A DNA stretch of 64,000 nucleotides from Marinilactibacillus sp036039175 (GCF_036039175.1 NZ_JAYXKP010000002.1:1-64000), one strand, 5' to 3'. Counted from the first letter of the stretch, positions 26,482 through 36,623 are shown. The notes: a model not told the origin generated them from the sequence alone. Program-made: numbers and translations.

Positions 26482-27999
26482 TTACTCCTTCTTTTTCAAG
26501 ATAATATTTTTTAAATACTGAAATTCTGTTCGTTTTCTCAAAAGAATAAAGAAAATCGCATTAACCACTACTGTAAGTACTACGACCATACCAATGAAAT
26601 TAATCCAGTTAACTGTAGACAATAATTGATTTTTTATCATTTCCAGTAGAAACAATGTTAATGCCATGATAGACAGGTAGACAGCAGAATCTACATAATA
26701 TTCTTTTACACTTTGTTTAAAGATGTTTTTATATACGATATATGGTTTTATACCCGTTGCAATTAGGCCTTGGATAACTGTACCAATAAAGATTCCTGCT
26801 AAACCGATATACTGCACTAAGATAATTGAGATCACCAAGTTGACTACCGCTTGTAAGATTGCGACGTATTTGTCGGCAGCAAAAACTCCTGCTGCGATTT
26901 TGAAATTATTGACAACAATACGGTGTCCTCTTGCATAAAAATCAATGATAATTAAGTAAATAACTAATTGATTGATGACCATTTCACTACCAATCCATAG
27001 TTCTACAAATGGCGAAAGTAAAATGATAAAGGCAATGGAGGAGAATCCAAATACCCAAAAAGCGACAAACCTATATACCTTAAATAGTCTAAGCTGTTTC
27101 TCAATACTTTCTGTGGCGATTAAATTACCGAAACTCGAAATCAGTGAGTTAAAGATAATATTAATTAACTGAGTTACTGAAGAAATTAAGAGATTATAGT
27201 TTGAAACTAGTCCAACGACAGTAATGTTAATAAACGAAGAAATCACGATATTGTCGGATTGATAAACACTTATTTCTCCTATCTTGTGAAAGACAAGCGC
27301 TTTGATATTAGTTTTAATAGGTTCGACTTCTTCAGAGTCTAACTTTCTTACATTTTTCTCAAGTAGCATCGGATACTTTTTATTTAAGTAATAATTGGCA
27401 TAAACTTTTTCTAAAAGTTCTATAAAAGCTCCGACCAATAGATAAATTAAAAAGTTTTGCAAGAAAAGAAGTACTAGAATTTGAGCTAGTACTACCATAA
27501 CTGTAGATACTGTGCGTATATTCGTTTGAATATAGTTCTTTTGCTCAGCGTTAGCTAAACTATATTTATAAGAAACAAAGTAGCTACTAACCGTATTGAA
27601 CAAGAAAATCAAATAATAAACAATTAATTCAGTATCTGATATGCTACCAGGATCTTTTATAACGAACTGTAAGAAAGGTATAATACCCAATCCCAATACT
27701 GCTACAATGATTGCAATCCACCGATAAGCTGTTTTGTATAGACTCATCAGAGATTTGATTTTCTCTTTGTCATGTTCTGCTATTGGTTTATATAAACTAT
27801 AATTCATAGCTGTGCCGATACCTAGTTCAGCGAATGATAATACCGATAGTATATTTGTATACAAGCCATTTACACCTAGATAGGTTGCTCCTAGTGCGTA
27901 GATGAAAACCGTTCTAGATACAAATTTTAATAATAGATTTAACACTGTACCAATATATCCATACTTTATATTCTTTTTTGCAAATTCTATTCTACTCAT
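26482..27999 (-). CDS. Polysaccharide flippase (Wzx, MOP superfamily)
   Basis: About 505 residues with 12-14 hydrophobic segments. The N-terminus FAKKNIKYGYIGTVLNLLLKFVSRTVFIYALGATYLGVNGLY is typical of the Gram-positive Wzx group in which NxxYGY and YLGxxGL follow helix 1. Later come FAELGIGTAMNYSLYKPIAEHD and FHKIGEISVYQSDNIVIS, further family blocks. The start at the ATG at 27999, preceded by AAAAGGTG, is better than the upstream in-frame codons to 28047, which give a Cys/Lys-rich leader. It is the second of three flippases; only one glycosyltransferase accompanies it, so its substrate may come from genes elsewhere. Confidence 0.87.
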   Translation of the reverse strand: MSRIEFAKKNIKYGYIGTVLNLLLKFVSRTVFIYALGATYLGVNGLYTNILSVLSFAELGIGTAMNYSLYKPIAEHDKEKIKSLMSLYKTAYRWIAIIVAVLGLGIIPFLQFVIKDPGSISDTELIVYYLIFLFNTVSSYFVSYKYSLANAEQKNYIQTNIRTVSTVMVVLAQILVLLFLQNFLIYLLVGAFIELLEKVYANYYLNKKYPMLLEKNVRKLDSEEVEPIKTNIKALVFHKIGEISVYQSDNIVISSFINITVVGLVSNYNLLISSVTQLINIIFNSLISSFGNLIATESIEKQLRLFKVYRFVAFWVFGFSSIAFIILLSPFVELWIGSEMVINQLVIYLIIIDFYARGHRIVVNNFKIAAGVFAADKYVAILQAVVNLVISIILVQYIGLAGIFIGTVIQGLIATGIKPYIVYKNIFKQSVKEYYVDSAVYLSIMALTLFLLEMIKNQLLSTVNWINFIGMVVVLTVVVNAIFFILLRKRTEFQYLKNIILKKKE

Positions 28000-28241
28000 T
28001 TTACACCTTTTCGTTTTACACTTATTTTGTCGACTACGTAATTTCACATTTACTTCGTAGAACGATATTATGTTCTAAATTAAAGTGATCTATCTAAAGA
28101 TTTTATATTGTTTGATATACATATGTCAATAAATGGTACTAAGATACAGCGAATCAGTCAAAAGTTAATAACGGTTTTTAAAATAGATAACTAATAAACG
28201 TATTTTATCAATTACTATTTAAATATTATTTAAGACCTCTA

Positions 28242-29426
28242 TCACTGATTCTCAATCAAAGAATTTTTACACCTATTAGAGACTATAAACGAGAATACTG
28301 ATAGTAAAGCAAATACAGTAACAAATTGAAGTCTATAAGTAAACCAAAAATGTATTTGAGAATGGTTGGCAAGTGTCAAATACCATACATAAGGCATCAT
28401 ACCAATAGATAATATTCCTAAAAGATAAAGATTGATACCTCTTTTAATTGTCTTCCTCTTCATGAAGAGGAAGCAGACTAGAGCTACGACTATTAGCCCT
28501 ATCACTAATAAATTGAGCTTGTTAAACATCAATTCAAAATTGATTCTCAGCATATAAGGTCGACTAATCGGCCAACTTTCGTCTCCTTCAGTCCGGAATA
28601 ATATTTGAGTTATCGCATCTGAAATAATATTTTTTTGTAAAACTACACTCGCAATCGTCCATTTTAATAACCAAGTGATACCGTACCCTAATCCCCAAAA
28701 AAATGAATTTCCTACAAGCTGTTTTAGCAGCTCTATTAAAGAAAGTTTTTCATCTTTTGCTTTCAAGTAATAAATAATAATCATTGGGGCACCTAGGGTT
28801 ATCAGGGGAGCCGTCAAAAGATCAATAAAATTGGTTACTGCTCCGATTAAAAAGAAAAAACCAACAAAATATTCTTTAATGAAATATTTTGTTTCTCTAG
28901 TCAACAAATAAATTAATCCTATAAACAAAACAATAAATATGTTCGAGAATTGCATACTTAAGAAAAACGTATAGAACCTAACAAACATTAGTGACATTAA
29001 AAAACTTAATCCTATAAAAACATCTAATTTTTTAGTTAATAAATAAAATACTAAACCAATAAGTATTACTAATACAAATCCATAAAGCTGTCTTATAGAT
29101 GAATAGCTGATAAAGACTAATAGAGGCCTCAAGAACACTTGATATCCATGCCAGTACCTAGCGTAATTAGAGTTATCCATGGCTTCATACAATGCATTAC
29201 TATTACCCTTTAGTGCTGTATTAATCATTAACCGATCAGTCGAGTTGTCCAACCTAGAGCCATAATCTTCCGGATTGATTAGTCTATAGGGTTTTTCTTC
29301 TGTTATCGTATAGACAGAATGTTCTGCTTTGGATTCTAATGCACTATTTGGGATTGCATAGGCAACGGTTAATAGAACAACAAACGCAAAAACCATCGAA
29401 AAATATTGAATAATTGTTTTTTTCAT
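28242..29426 (-). CDS. Polytopic membrane protein, candidate GT-C glycosyltransferase
   Basis: A 394-residue protein with one N-terminal helix (about 6-25), an extracytoplasmic loop of about 80 residues containing DNSTDRLMINTAL and YARYWHGYQVFLRPL, then about eight helices. Near the C-terminus is an NHSQIHFWFTYR segment (354-365). A long first outer loop with acidic residues followed by multiple helices is the architecture of GT-C transferases that use polyprenyl-phosphate sugars. Directly upstream (47 bp) is a GtrB-like enzyme that makes such donors, as in Gtr glucosylation systems. I cannot name the family and the enzymatic role is inferred from topology and neighbourhood. Confidence 0.6.
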   Translation of the reverse strand: MKKTIIQYFSMVFAFVVLLTVAYAIPNSALESKAEHSVYTITEEKPYRLINPEDYGSRLDNSTDRLMINTALKGNSNALYEAMDNSNYARYWHGYQVFLRPLLVFISYSSIRQLYGFVLVILIGLVFYLLTKKLDVFIGLSFLMSLMFVRFYTFFLSMQFSNIFIVLFIGLIYLLTRETKYFIKEYFVGFFFLIGAVTNFIDLLTAPLITLGAPMIIIYYLKAKDEKLSLIELLKQLVGNSFFWGLGYGITWLLKWTIASVVLQKNIISDAITQILFRTEGDESWPISRPYMLRINFELMFNKLNLLVIGLIVVALVCFLFMKRKTIKRGINLYLLGILSIGMMPYVWYLTLANHSQIHFWFTYRLQFVTVFALLSVFSFIVSNRCKNSLIENQ

Positions 29427-29473
29427 GTTTTCAATCCAATCTTAATTACTGTCAATTTATCCTAATTTACAAA

Positions 29474-30409
29474 TTACTTCGTTTCATTTCGATCATAAAA
29501 ATTATGAAGATAAAGTTCATAATCCTTTTTATAAAGTGAAACAACTGTATCCAGTATCAACCCTGTTATCAACATAAGCAAAGAAAATATCATACAGCCA
29601 GTAGCTAATACAGATGAAGGTATTTTTGTAATGAAGCCAGTTTGGACGAATTCTATAATGACCGGCAGCCCTGTAATAAGACCTATCAATAAAAAAAGTA
29701 CTGACCAGATGGAAAAGAAGAAAAATGGCTTGTAATCCTTGCACATTTTAATTATCGTCATGATGACTTTAAATCCGTCTGAAAATGTATTAAGTTTAGA
29801 TTCGCTACCTTCCGGACGGTCTCTGTAATCAATCGGTATTTCAACGTACTTAAATTTCTTATCTAAAGTATGAATTGTAAACTCTGTCTCAATTTGAAAA
29901 CCTGTACTAGTAACAGGAAAACTTTTTACAAATATCTTACTGAATGCCCTGTAACCAGTCATAACATCATTAATTCTCGAGTTATACAGTTTATTAATCG
30001 TATTTTTAACAAGATCGTTACCGAAATCATGAAAAGCCCTTTTGTTTTCATTTGTATAGCTTCCGTTAGATAAACGATCGCCAATCACTAAATCAGCTTT
30101 ACCATCTTTTATTGGTTCTAATAACTTATGACAAGCCGAAGCCGGATAAGTATCATCTCCATCAACCATTAGATATAAATCAGCATCAATATCAAAAAAC
30201 ATCTGTCTTATAACATTGCCCTTACCTTGTCTAGGCTCCATCTTTACAATGGCACCTAGCTTTAAAGCTATGCTCGCTGTTTGATCTGTAGAGTTATTAT
30301 CATATACGTAAATATCTGCTTCAGGTAGTTGATTTTTAAAGTCTTTTATTACTTTCCCAATTGTTAATTCTTCGTTATAACAAGGGATGAGTACTGCAAT
30401 TTTATTCAT
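29474..30409 (-). CDS. Polyprenyl-phosphate glycosyltransferase (GtrB/DPM1-like GT2)
   Basis: A 311-residue enzyme expected to transfer a hexose from a nucleotide sugar to undecaprenyl phosphate on the inner membrane face. The GT2 domain reads IAVLIPCYNEELTIGKVI, VYDNNSTDQT, RQGKGNVIRQMF and MVDGDDTYPAS, then DRLSNGSY and MTGYRAFSK. The C-terminal 85 residues carry two hydrophobic helices (about 230-250 and 265-290), as in GtrB. ATG at 30409 follows an AGGAAG-like site. The adjacent polytopic protein is its likely partner, making a two-gene lipid-phosphate-sugar system for modifying a polymer outside the cell. Confidence 0.88.
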   Translation of the reverse strand: MNKIAVLIPCYNEELTIGKVIKDFKNQLPEADIYVYDNNSTDQTASIALKLGAIVKMEPRQGKGNVIRQMFFDIDADLYLMVDGDDTYPASACHKLLEPIKDGKADLVIGDRLSNGSYTNENKRAFHDFGNDLVKNTINKLYNSRINDVMTGYRAFSKIFVKSFPVTSTGFQIETEFTIHTLDKKFKYVEIPIDYRDRPEGSESKLNTFSDGFKVIMTIIKMCKDYKPFFFFSIWSVLFLLIGLITGLPVIIEFVQTGFITKIPSSVLATGCMIFSLLMLITGLILDTVVSLYKKDYELYLHNFYDRNETK

Positions 30410-30572
30410 AGTTAGCTTATTTTCCTTCCTCTTTTACAGCTGATTGAAGTTTTTATATGTATCAGAAAATATTATTTATTTCTCTATTTTCTTCGTTAAC
30501 TTCAAGTCAATGACCTTGTATATTGTAACATATTTCAAATGACTCAGATAATTTATTTGGTTGTATTGCAAG

Positions 30573-30606
30573 AAAAAGACCACAGTTTTAAGCTGCGGTC
30601 TTTTTT
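30573..30606 (-). terminator. Intrinsic terminator of the hydrolase operon
   Basis: AGACCACAG and CTGCGGTCT flanked by A- and T-runs form a stem of about 12 bp with one mismatch. It begins two bases beyond the amidase stop codon, and on the minus strand it is followed by TTTTTCTT. Confidence 0.8.
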
Positions 30607-30607
30607 C

Positions 30608-33493
30608 TTATCTTAAAAAGTATTGATCGATTCCATCAGCAATCGCTCTTGCTGCTGTTTCTTGATATTGTCTCGTTCTTACTTTTGCGAGTTCAGAGGA
30701 GTTGCTCATAAACCCTAATTCGTAAAGAACAGCTGTCATATCTGTGTTACGTAAAACATTTAGGCTTTGAGCTCTAACACCTCTGTTATACATACCTGTG
30801 TAAGATATCAGCTTGTTGTGCGTTGTATCAGCTAATCTTAAACTTGAATTAATACGTGGATCGTTCGTGTTAAACTCATTTCTATTTTGCGTATAAGATG
30901 AGTTCTGAATGAAAGTTTCGATACCCTTCGCAGAACTACCCACGCCTAAAGAATTGTAATGGATACTAATGAATATTGCAGCATTCCCGTTGTTGGCCAT
31001 TCTAGATCTAGCAATCAAATCAGGTGTAAGAGTTTGCGCGAATTGTACATCAGAAGTTCTAGTCATTATCACATTATATCCTTTACGTACTAGCATATCA
31101 TTTAGAATTTTCGCAGTGGAAAGATTTAATGTTTTTTCATGTACTCCACCTACTGAAGCCCCAGAGAATCTTCCTCCATGACCAGGATCAATGTAGACAG
31201 TCGGCGCTCCTAGCGCTTTTCTGTCTACCCATCCGTAATCAGTTCCCTCTAAACTAATGTATGCATAGCCTTTTGTTATATTGTGTACTTTTACAGTTCT
31301 ACCAGCAATTAAGCTCGTATGTGATACTTGTTGATAGCCATTCATGCCCCACGGTAACGTGTCAATAGAGTAATTTCCTTGTACTACTGCATTGTAATAA
31401 ACATTTTGCTGACCACTAACAGTTTGAGGACGCGGTGAGGTGCCTAACGCTTTCTGATCAACCCAACCATATTTTACTCCATTCACTTCTACCAATGCAT
31501 AACTTCGGTAATGATGAGTCACTTTAACTTGCGTTCCAAGTAGGTTACTAGTTGAATTAACGTTTTGGTAGCCATTAACACCCCATGGTAGAGTATCGAT
31601 ACTATAACCCGCTTTTGCAATCGTAGTTGAGTAATTTACTGGAAGACTGCTCGGCATATTCTCTGCTCTAGCCATAGCTCTATGATCTACCCATCCCAGT
31701 TCTCTTCCATTTTCAACAACTAATAAATAGGCACCATTATTGGATTCTGATACTATTTTCACATTTTTTGATACATAATTACTTGTAGAACTAACTCGCT
31801 GAGACCCTGGAGTTCCCCATGGCAAAGTATCGATGCTAAAGCCGGAATTAATAATAACGGAAGGATAAGACGGAGCATTAATACTTAATGCTCGTTTATC
31901 AATCCATCCAACTTGCTTGCCATTGTATGCAATTAATACGTAGGCGCGATTATTACTCTCTGCCATAATATCTACTCGTTTGTTTAAGTATTCTGCTGTT
32001 GATCCAATCGTTTTATAACCATTGTCTCCCCAAGGTAGTGAGTCAATACTATGATTGCCCCTTACAATAGACAAGGTCGTTCTCTCAATCCTATTATTCA
32101 AAGCTCTGTTATCAATCCATCCAAGAAATTTACCATTTGATCTTATCAAAGAGTATGCACCATTCGGGCTTTTCAGCATAATATCTACTTCTTGATATAT
32201 ATTAGCTTTAGATGTTGTCAATTGACGATATCCAGATTGTCCCCAAGGTGCTGAATCAATCGAGTGCGTTTCAGAAGTAATGACTTTTTTGTCTATCGGT
32301 GTTGGGTTATCTAGCGCTCGCTTATCAATCCATCCAATTCCTACGCCATTTCTAATTGCATAAACATATGCTCTACTTTTACTTTCACCAACCACCGTTA
32401 TCTCATTGAAGATTTGATCAATTGTATCTGAAATTTTATACGATCCTGAACTTCCCCACGGAGCTGAATCAATTGAGTAGCCTGATAATACAATGGTTCT
32501 CTTATAAGGTTCTACAGCAACCATGTTAAACGCTCGTTTGTCAATCCATCCAAGCTCTTTACCATTTAGTGAAATTCTAGCATAAGCACCATTAGTGGTT
32601 TCACTTAAAACATTAACTCTTTTATTTAAATGAGAAGCACTGTCTCCAACTTTTTTGTATCCTTCATATCCCCAAGGAACTGTATCTATAGAATATCCAG
32701 AAACTTTAATATCAGCTTGGTACTGAATATCTCTACTATTCACTCTGGTAGATAATGTTCTAACTTGATTGTCTATACTATCTTCGTTAGTAGTGCTTTC
32801 TTCTGGAGCCGGTAAACTTCTCATAAATGAGCGAACTTGTTTTTCTTCAACCGGTGCTTCTTCACTCTCTAGTATCTCTTCTTCTACTTCTTGTGTTTCC
32901 TTGTCTTCTTCCTGTTCATCAACGCTTATCGTTTCTTCTATATCATTTGGATCCTGCTCTTCCACATCTGTTTCTTGTTCTTCTCCATCGGAATTTTGCT
33001 CATTAAGGCCATCCTCTGTGTCAGTATATTCCGCATTTTCTTCGCTGTCAGCTGGCTTATCTTCTGATTCTTCGTTATCTGTATCTACATCAAGTAGCTC
33101 CACTTCAGCTTCAGATAACCATAATAATTGATTTTCTTCAATTTGAGCATAATAGACAATTTCTTCTTCAACTTGCGATTTCTTTACAATTGAAAGTTCT
33201 TTGTTATTGTACGTTTCAAGCGAAGTTTCAAGCGTTTCACCTGTTTCTACATTATATAGTTCTCTCTTTTCATCTTCTGAGATAAATAATCCTGTTAATT
33301 CTGCTTCTTCGGCAATTTCTAACCATTCGTAAAAATCTACAGCGGCTGTTTCTAAATTTTGTTCCACTTGATTTTCGTCAACGTCGGCAATTGAAAAATC
33401 ACTATTTGCGCTAACCATCATTGGTTGAGCAATATTGACGGCCAATAAACTTGCAACACTTAGAATTGTCATACTTTTATTTAGTTGTTTCAT
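30608..33493 (-). CDS. Secreted N-acetylmuramoyl-L-alanine amidase with seven GW repeats
   Basis: A 961-residue wall hydrolase. A signal peptide (residues 1-28, cut near VSA-NSD) is followed by a spacer with a strongly acidic region (about 140-215). Seven GW-type SH3 repeats of about 74 residues run from 262 to 763, each opening with SID-x-x-PWG and closing with GW(I/V)D-x-(R/K)A. A C-terminal Amidase_3 domain follows with IDPGHGG and VHEKTLN (zinc His and Glu), ISIHYNS (zinc His) and YELGFMSN (catalytic Glu). GW modules in Listeria Ami and InlB bind teichoic acids. It cleaves the MurNAc-L-Ala bond. It lies 13 bp after the glucosaminidase gene and should be co-transcribed with it. Confidence 0.93.
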   Translation of the reverse strand: MKQLNKSMTILSVASLLAVNIAQPMMVSANSDFSIADVDENQVEQNLETAAVDFYEWLEIAEEAELTGLFISEDEKRELYNVETGETLETSLETYNNKELSIVKKSQVEEEIVYYAQIEENQLLWLSEAEVELLDVDTDNEESEDKPADSEENAEYTDTEDGLNEQNSDGEEQETDVEEQDPNDIEETISVDEQEEDKETQEVEEEILESEEAPVEEKQVRSFMRSLPAPEESTTNEDSIDNQVRTLSTRVNSRDIQYQADIKVSGYSIDTVPWGYEGYKKVGDSASHLNKRVNVLSETTNGAYARISLNGKELGWIDKRAFNMVAVEPYKRTIVLSGYSIDSAPWGSSGSYKISDTIDQIFNEITVVGESKSRAYVYAIRNGVGIGWIDKRALDNPTPIDKKVITSETHSIDSAPWGQSGYRQLTTSKANIYQEVDIMLKSPNGAYSLIRSNGKFLGWIDNRALNNRIERTTLSIVRGNHSIDSLPWGDNGYKTIGSTAEYLNKRVDIMAESNNRAYVLIAYNGKQVGWIDKRALSINAPSYPSVIINSGFSIDTLPWGTPGSQRVSSTSNYVSKNVKIVSESNNGAYLLVVENGRELGWVDHRAMARAENMPSSLPVNYSTTIAKAGYSIDTLPWGVNGYQNVNSTSNLLGTQVKVTHHYRSYALVEVNGVKYGWVDQKALGTSPRPQTVSGQQNVYYNAVVQGNYSIDTLPWGMNGYQQVSHTSLIAGRTVKVHNITKGYAYISLEGTDYGWVDRKALGAPTVYIDPGHGGRFSGASVGGVHEKTLNLSTAKILNDMLVRKGYNVIMTRTSDVQFAQTLTPDLIARSRMANNGNAAIFISIHYNSLGVGSSAKGIETFIQNSSYTQNRNEFNTNDPRINSSLRLADTTHNKLISYTGMYNRGVRAQSLNVLRNTDMTAVLYELGFMSNSSELAKVRTRQYQETAARAIADGIDQYFLR

Positions 33494-33506
33494 TTTTTAC
33501 TCCTTT

Positions 33507-36461
33507 TTAATTCGCTTTTAGGGCTCTCATATCAATCCAGCCTAATTCTTTATTATTTAATATAACAAGGCCATACGCGTTATTCTTACTTTTCAGTACA
33601 ATCCGAACACTTTGCCCTACATAGTTCATACTATCTCCAATTTTAATGGACCCTCGCTCTCCCCACGGAAGAGAATCGATGGAATAGCCACTATTAATAA
33701 CTGCATATTGGTTTGGAGAGACTGGATTCCTTCCAAAGGTTCTTTTATCTACCCACCCCACAGCTTTACCATCAAGCTCAATGTAAGCGTAGGCACCATT
33801 TGCTGTTTCTCTTAATATATGAACTTCTTTACCAACCAGAATTGAACTGGAACTAATATTTTTAAAACCGTTATATCCCCATGGTTTCGAATCAATTGAG
33901 TAATTACTTTCTCTGATTGTCTCTTTATAGGTAATTGCTTCAGTACCGAACGTTTCAATTGCACGCTTGTCTACCCACCCCAGCGCTTTACCTTTTAAAA
34001 TGATCAACACGTAGGCACCGTTATTTGATTCTGCAATAACTGTAATGTTTTGATTAATATAGTTACTAGAATTTCCTAAAACTCTATATCCTTTTTCTCC
34101 CCACGGAAGACTATCAATAGAGAATCTTGGATTGCTAATAACAGACTGATAATTAACTTGTTTTCTATCAAAAGCACGTTTGTCAATCCATCCCAATTCT
34201 CGACCGTTTTTAACAATAAATGCGTAACTTCCATTGGTCGTTTCTCGCATAATTTCGACAGTATTACCGATGTATTTACTGCTAGACTCTTTTCTCTCGT
34301 AACCACTATATCCCCATGGTCTCGTATCAATAGAGTAGTTTCCATGTTTGATAGTATCTGAGTAAGAAATTGATTTAGTTTCAAAAGATTCTATCGCTCT
34401 TTTATCTACCCATCCTAGCGCCTTACCGTTATTACTCAGCAGAAGATAATTTCCATCTTTCGCTTCTCTTACTACATCGAGAGAAGTACCTAGATAATCA
34501 GAAGAACTGGCAATATTTTTATATCCCGCCGTTCCCCACGGTAAAGAGTCAATAGAATGTCCTGAGTAGTTTATTTTTACTTTATAGGATACTTTAACTG
34601 AATCGAATCCAATTATTGCTTTTTTATCAATCCAACCTTTGATTGCTCCATTTTGAGAAATCTTTGCATAAGCTCCATTAGTTGTTTCTTCCGTAACCTC
34701 AAGTATTTGACCATTTATAAACTCGTTTGAAGAATACTGCTTAATATACCCTTTTGTTCCCCATGGCAAGCTATCTATTGAATGATTTGGGCTAACTATT
34801 ACCGCTTCATAGTTGACAGGCTTCGATAAGACTAATTCAAATGCACGTTTATCTACCCACCCATAATCTTCTCCGTCTAATTGAATGAGTGCGTAAGCTC
34901 GGTTCTGGTTTTCTCTAATAACTCTTACCTTTCTTCCGTATAGTTCAGTAGTATTCCCTACATTTCTAGTATCCGTACTTCCCCAAGGCAAGCTATCTAT
35001 GGAAAAAGATCGCTGCAATATTTCAGCTTCATAGTTAACATCCACTGTGTCAAGATCATATTGAAGTAAATTATACGTATTAATAATTGTATTCAATTTA
35101 TTATTATAGTTAGGATCTGTTGCGTATCTCCCCGTCAGCCATTTTGTAGCATCTCTAAAGCTAGAAGTACGTCTAACCCAAGTACCATTGTAGTAATTCT
35201 TATCCCAACTGACACCATTTCTTAGTCTACTGGCATTATCATTTAAGGAGCTAGAAAAATTAGGATAGAATTTAAAATCAGCATCAACATAAGTGTTAAC
35301 ACCGTTGATATGTTCCCAAGTCCTTTTGACAATTGAGTATCCGTTGTATGAGCCTTTCATACCAAACAAATTATTCCCATTTTGAGCTAGAGTACTTGTC
35401 CCATAATCACTCTCAAGTGAGGCTTGTGCAATCATAACAGACGCATAAAGTTGTTCTTTTCCTTGTTCGTGAGCAACACTTTTAGCTCTTGAAGACATAT
35501 ATTGAACAAATTCATTTTTTGAAGAAAAATTCCTATTTTCTTCATCAACACGATCATATACATTAATACCATTAATAGACAAAACTTGTCCGGTGACAAT
35601 GGTATTATTACTCAACTTATTCCAGGTTTGTAAATTCTGTACAGACAAACCAAGTTTACTGGCTATACCAGCTAAAGTTTCTCCAGCATTGACAATATAA
35701 TATCTTGTGGCATTCTGGACAATGCTTGAAGTTTTAACCTGGAATTTCATCCCATTTCCATTGATACCTTCTGCAATTTCAACTTCAGGAGCAGGTTCGT
35801 TGAGTTCTACATTCGTTTTATCATAATCATCTAATGACTCCAACCTAGATTCAGGAACAGTTTCTGTTTCGGTAGCTTCTTCAAGCGACTCAATATCTTC
35901 TACTTCCTCATTTACAATATTTCCATCTATTTCTTCCTTCAATTCTTCCGGCTCTTCCATTTCAAGTCCCTCTTCAGACGTTTCTGGTACGTCTAAAGCT
36001 AAAGATGTCAGATCATATATTAGATGATCTATATTCTCTTGCGATACAAAGTAAAAGCTATATGAGGAGTTATCACTTGCATGTTCAAAAGCTATTTCTA
36101 GAGGTTCATCTACTAATATTTGGTATACTACTGTATTTCCTAACGAATCTGTTACATAAAAATCGCCATTTTCTTTAGAAATTATTTCGAATGTCCACGT
36201 TCCATTAAATAAATTGCCTTCTAATCCAAAAATACTATCAACTGAATCCGCTGGTAAAATATCCGTTTTATCCGATTCAATATCTGTATCTATTATGTAT
36301 TGTTCCAATCTAACTAGTGAGTCATTACTTTCTGAGTACTCGACTGGCTGATCGGTTGACTGTGCTACGACGTTTATTTGACTAAGTGACAAATACGAAG
36401 GTACTAATAGTACGGCTATACTGGTAATCATACTACATTTAAATTTGAATCCTTTTTTCAA
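33507..36461 (-). CDS. Secreted glucosaminidase (GH73) with LysM and seven GW repeats
   Basis: About 984 residues. A signal peptide ends near VVAQS, followed by an acidic Glu-rich spacer (about 165-225), one LysM (about 250-297, YIVNAGETLAGIASKLG) and a GH73 domain (about 317-469). The GH73 domain has MIAQASLESDYGTS holding the catalytic Glu, then NLFGMKG and the late TGRYATDPNYNNKLN. Seven GW repeats run from 482 to the end, with the same SID-x-x-PWG opening as the amidase. It would cleave the glycan strand while the repeats hold it to wall polymers. Translation begins at one of two TTG codons (36461 or 36467) after GGGGAGA; spacing favours 36461. First gene of the hydrolase pair. Confidence 0.91.
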   Translation of the reverse strand: MKKGFKFKCSMITSIAVLLVPSYLSLSQINVVAQSTDQPVEYSESNDSLVRLEQYIIDTDIESDKTDILPADSVDSIFGLEGNLFNGTWTFEIISKENGDFYVTDSLGNTVVYQILVDEPLEIAFEHASDNSSYSFYFVSQENIDHLIYDLTSLALDVPETSEEGLEMEEPEELKEEIDGNIVNEEVEDIESLEEATETETVPESRLESLDDYDKTNVELNEPAPEVEIAEGINGNGMKFQVKTSSIVQNATRYYIVNAGETLAGIASKLGLSVQNLQTWNKLSNNTIVTGQVLSINGINVYDRVDEENRNFSSKNEFVQYMSSRAKSVAHEQGKEQLYASVMIAQASLESDYGTSTLAQNGNNLFGMKGSYNGYSIVKRTWEHINGVNTYVDADFKFYPNFSSSLNDNASRLRNGVSWDKNYYNGTWVRRTSSFRDATKWLTGRYATDPNYNNKLNTIINTYNLLQYDLDTVDVNYEAEILQRSFSIDSLPWGSTDTRNVGNTTELYGRKVRVIRENQNRAYALIQLDGEDYGWVDKRAFELVLSKPVNYEAVIVSPNHSIDSLPWGTKGYIKQYSSNEFINGQILEVTEETTNGAYAKISQNGAIKGWIDKKAIIGFDSVKVSYKVKINYSGHSIDSLPWGTAGYKNIASSSDYLGTSLDVVREAKDGNYLLLSNNGKALGWVDKRAIESFETKSISYSDTIKHGNYSIDTRPWGYSGYERKESSSKYIGNTVEIMRETTNGSYAFIVKNGRELGWIDKRAFDRKQVNYQSVISNPRFSIDSLPWGEKGYRVLGNSSNYINQNITVIAESNNGAYVLIILKGKALGWVDKRAIETFGTEAITYKETIRESNYSIDSKPWGYNGFKNISSSSILVGKEVHILRETANGAYAYIELDGKAVGWVDKRTFGRNPVSPNQYAVINSGYSIDSLPWGERGSIKIGDSMNYVGQSVRIVLKSKNNAYGLVILNNKELGWIDMRALKAN

Positions 36462-36513
36462 TAACAATCTCTCCCCGATAATCTATGAGTTAAATACGAT
36501 TATTTCGCATCTA

Positions 36514-36519
36514 ATTATA
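36514..36519 (-). promoter_or_regulatory. Candidate -10 for the hydrolase pair
   Basis: A perfect TATAAT on the minus strand lies about 50 bases before the glucosaminidase start, but no good -35 hexamer stands 16-18 bp upstream. The 200-bp gap and the terminator on its far side support a promoter in this interval. Confidence 0.35.
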
Positions 36520-36623
36520 TTCTACCGTACATTAGTAAGATTACAATATAGTTATTGTGACAATTTAAATAACATAACATGTGTAGTGATTAGTCTTATA
36601 TTAATTCAGAAAGCGTTTAAACT

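Noticed and set aside
32769..33131. Plus-strand serine-rich 120-residue open frame
   Set aside because: It is the antisense reading of the Glu/Asp-rich spacer of the amidase; Ser codons are complements of acidic codons, and there is no ribosome site.
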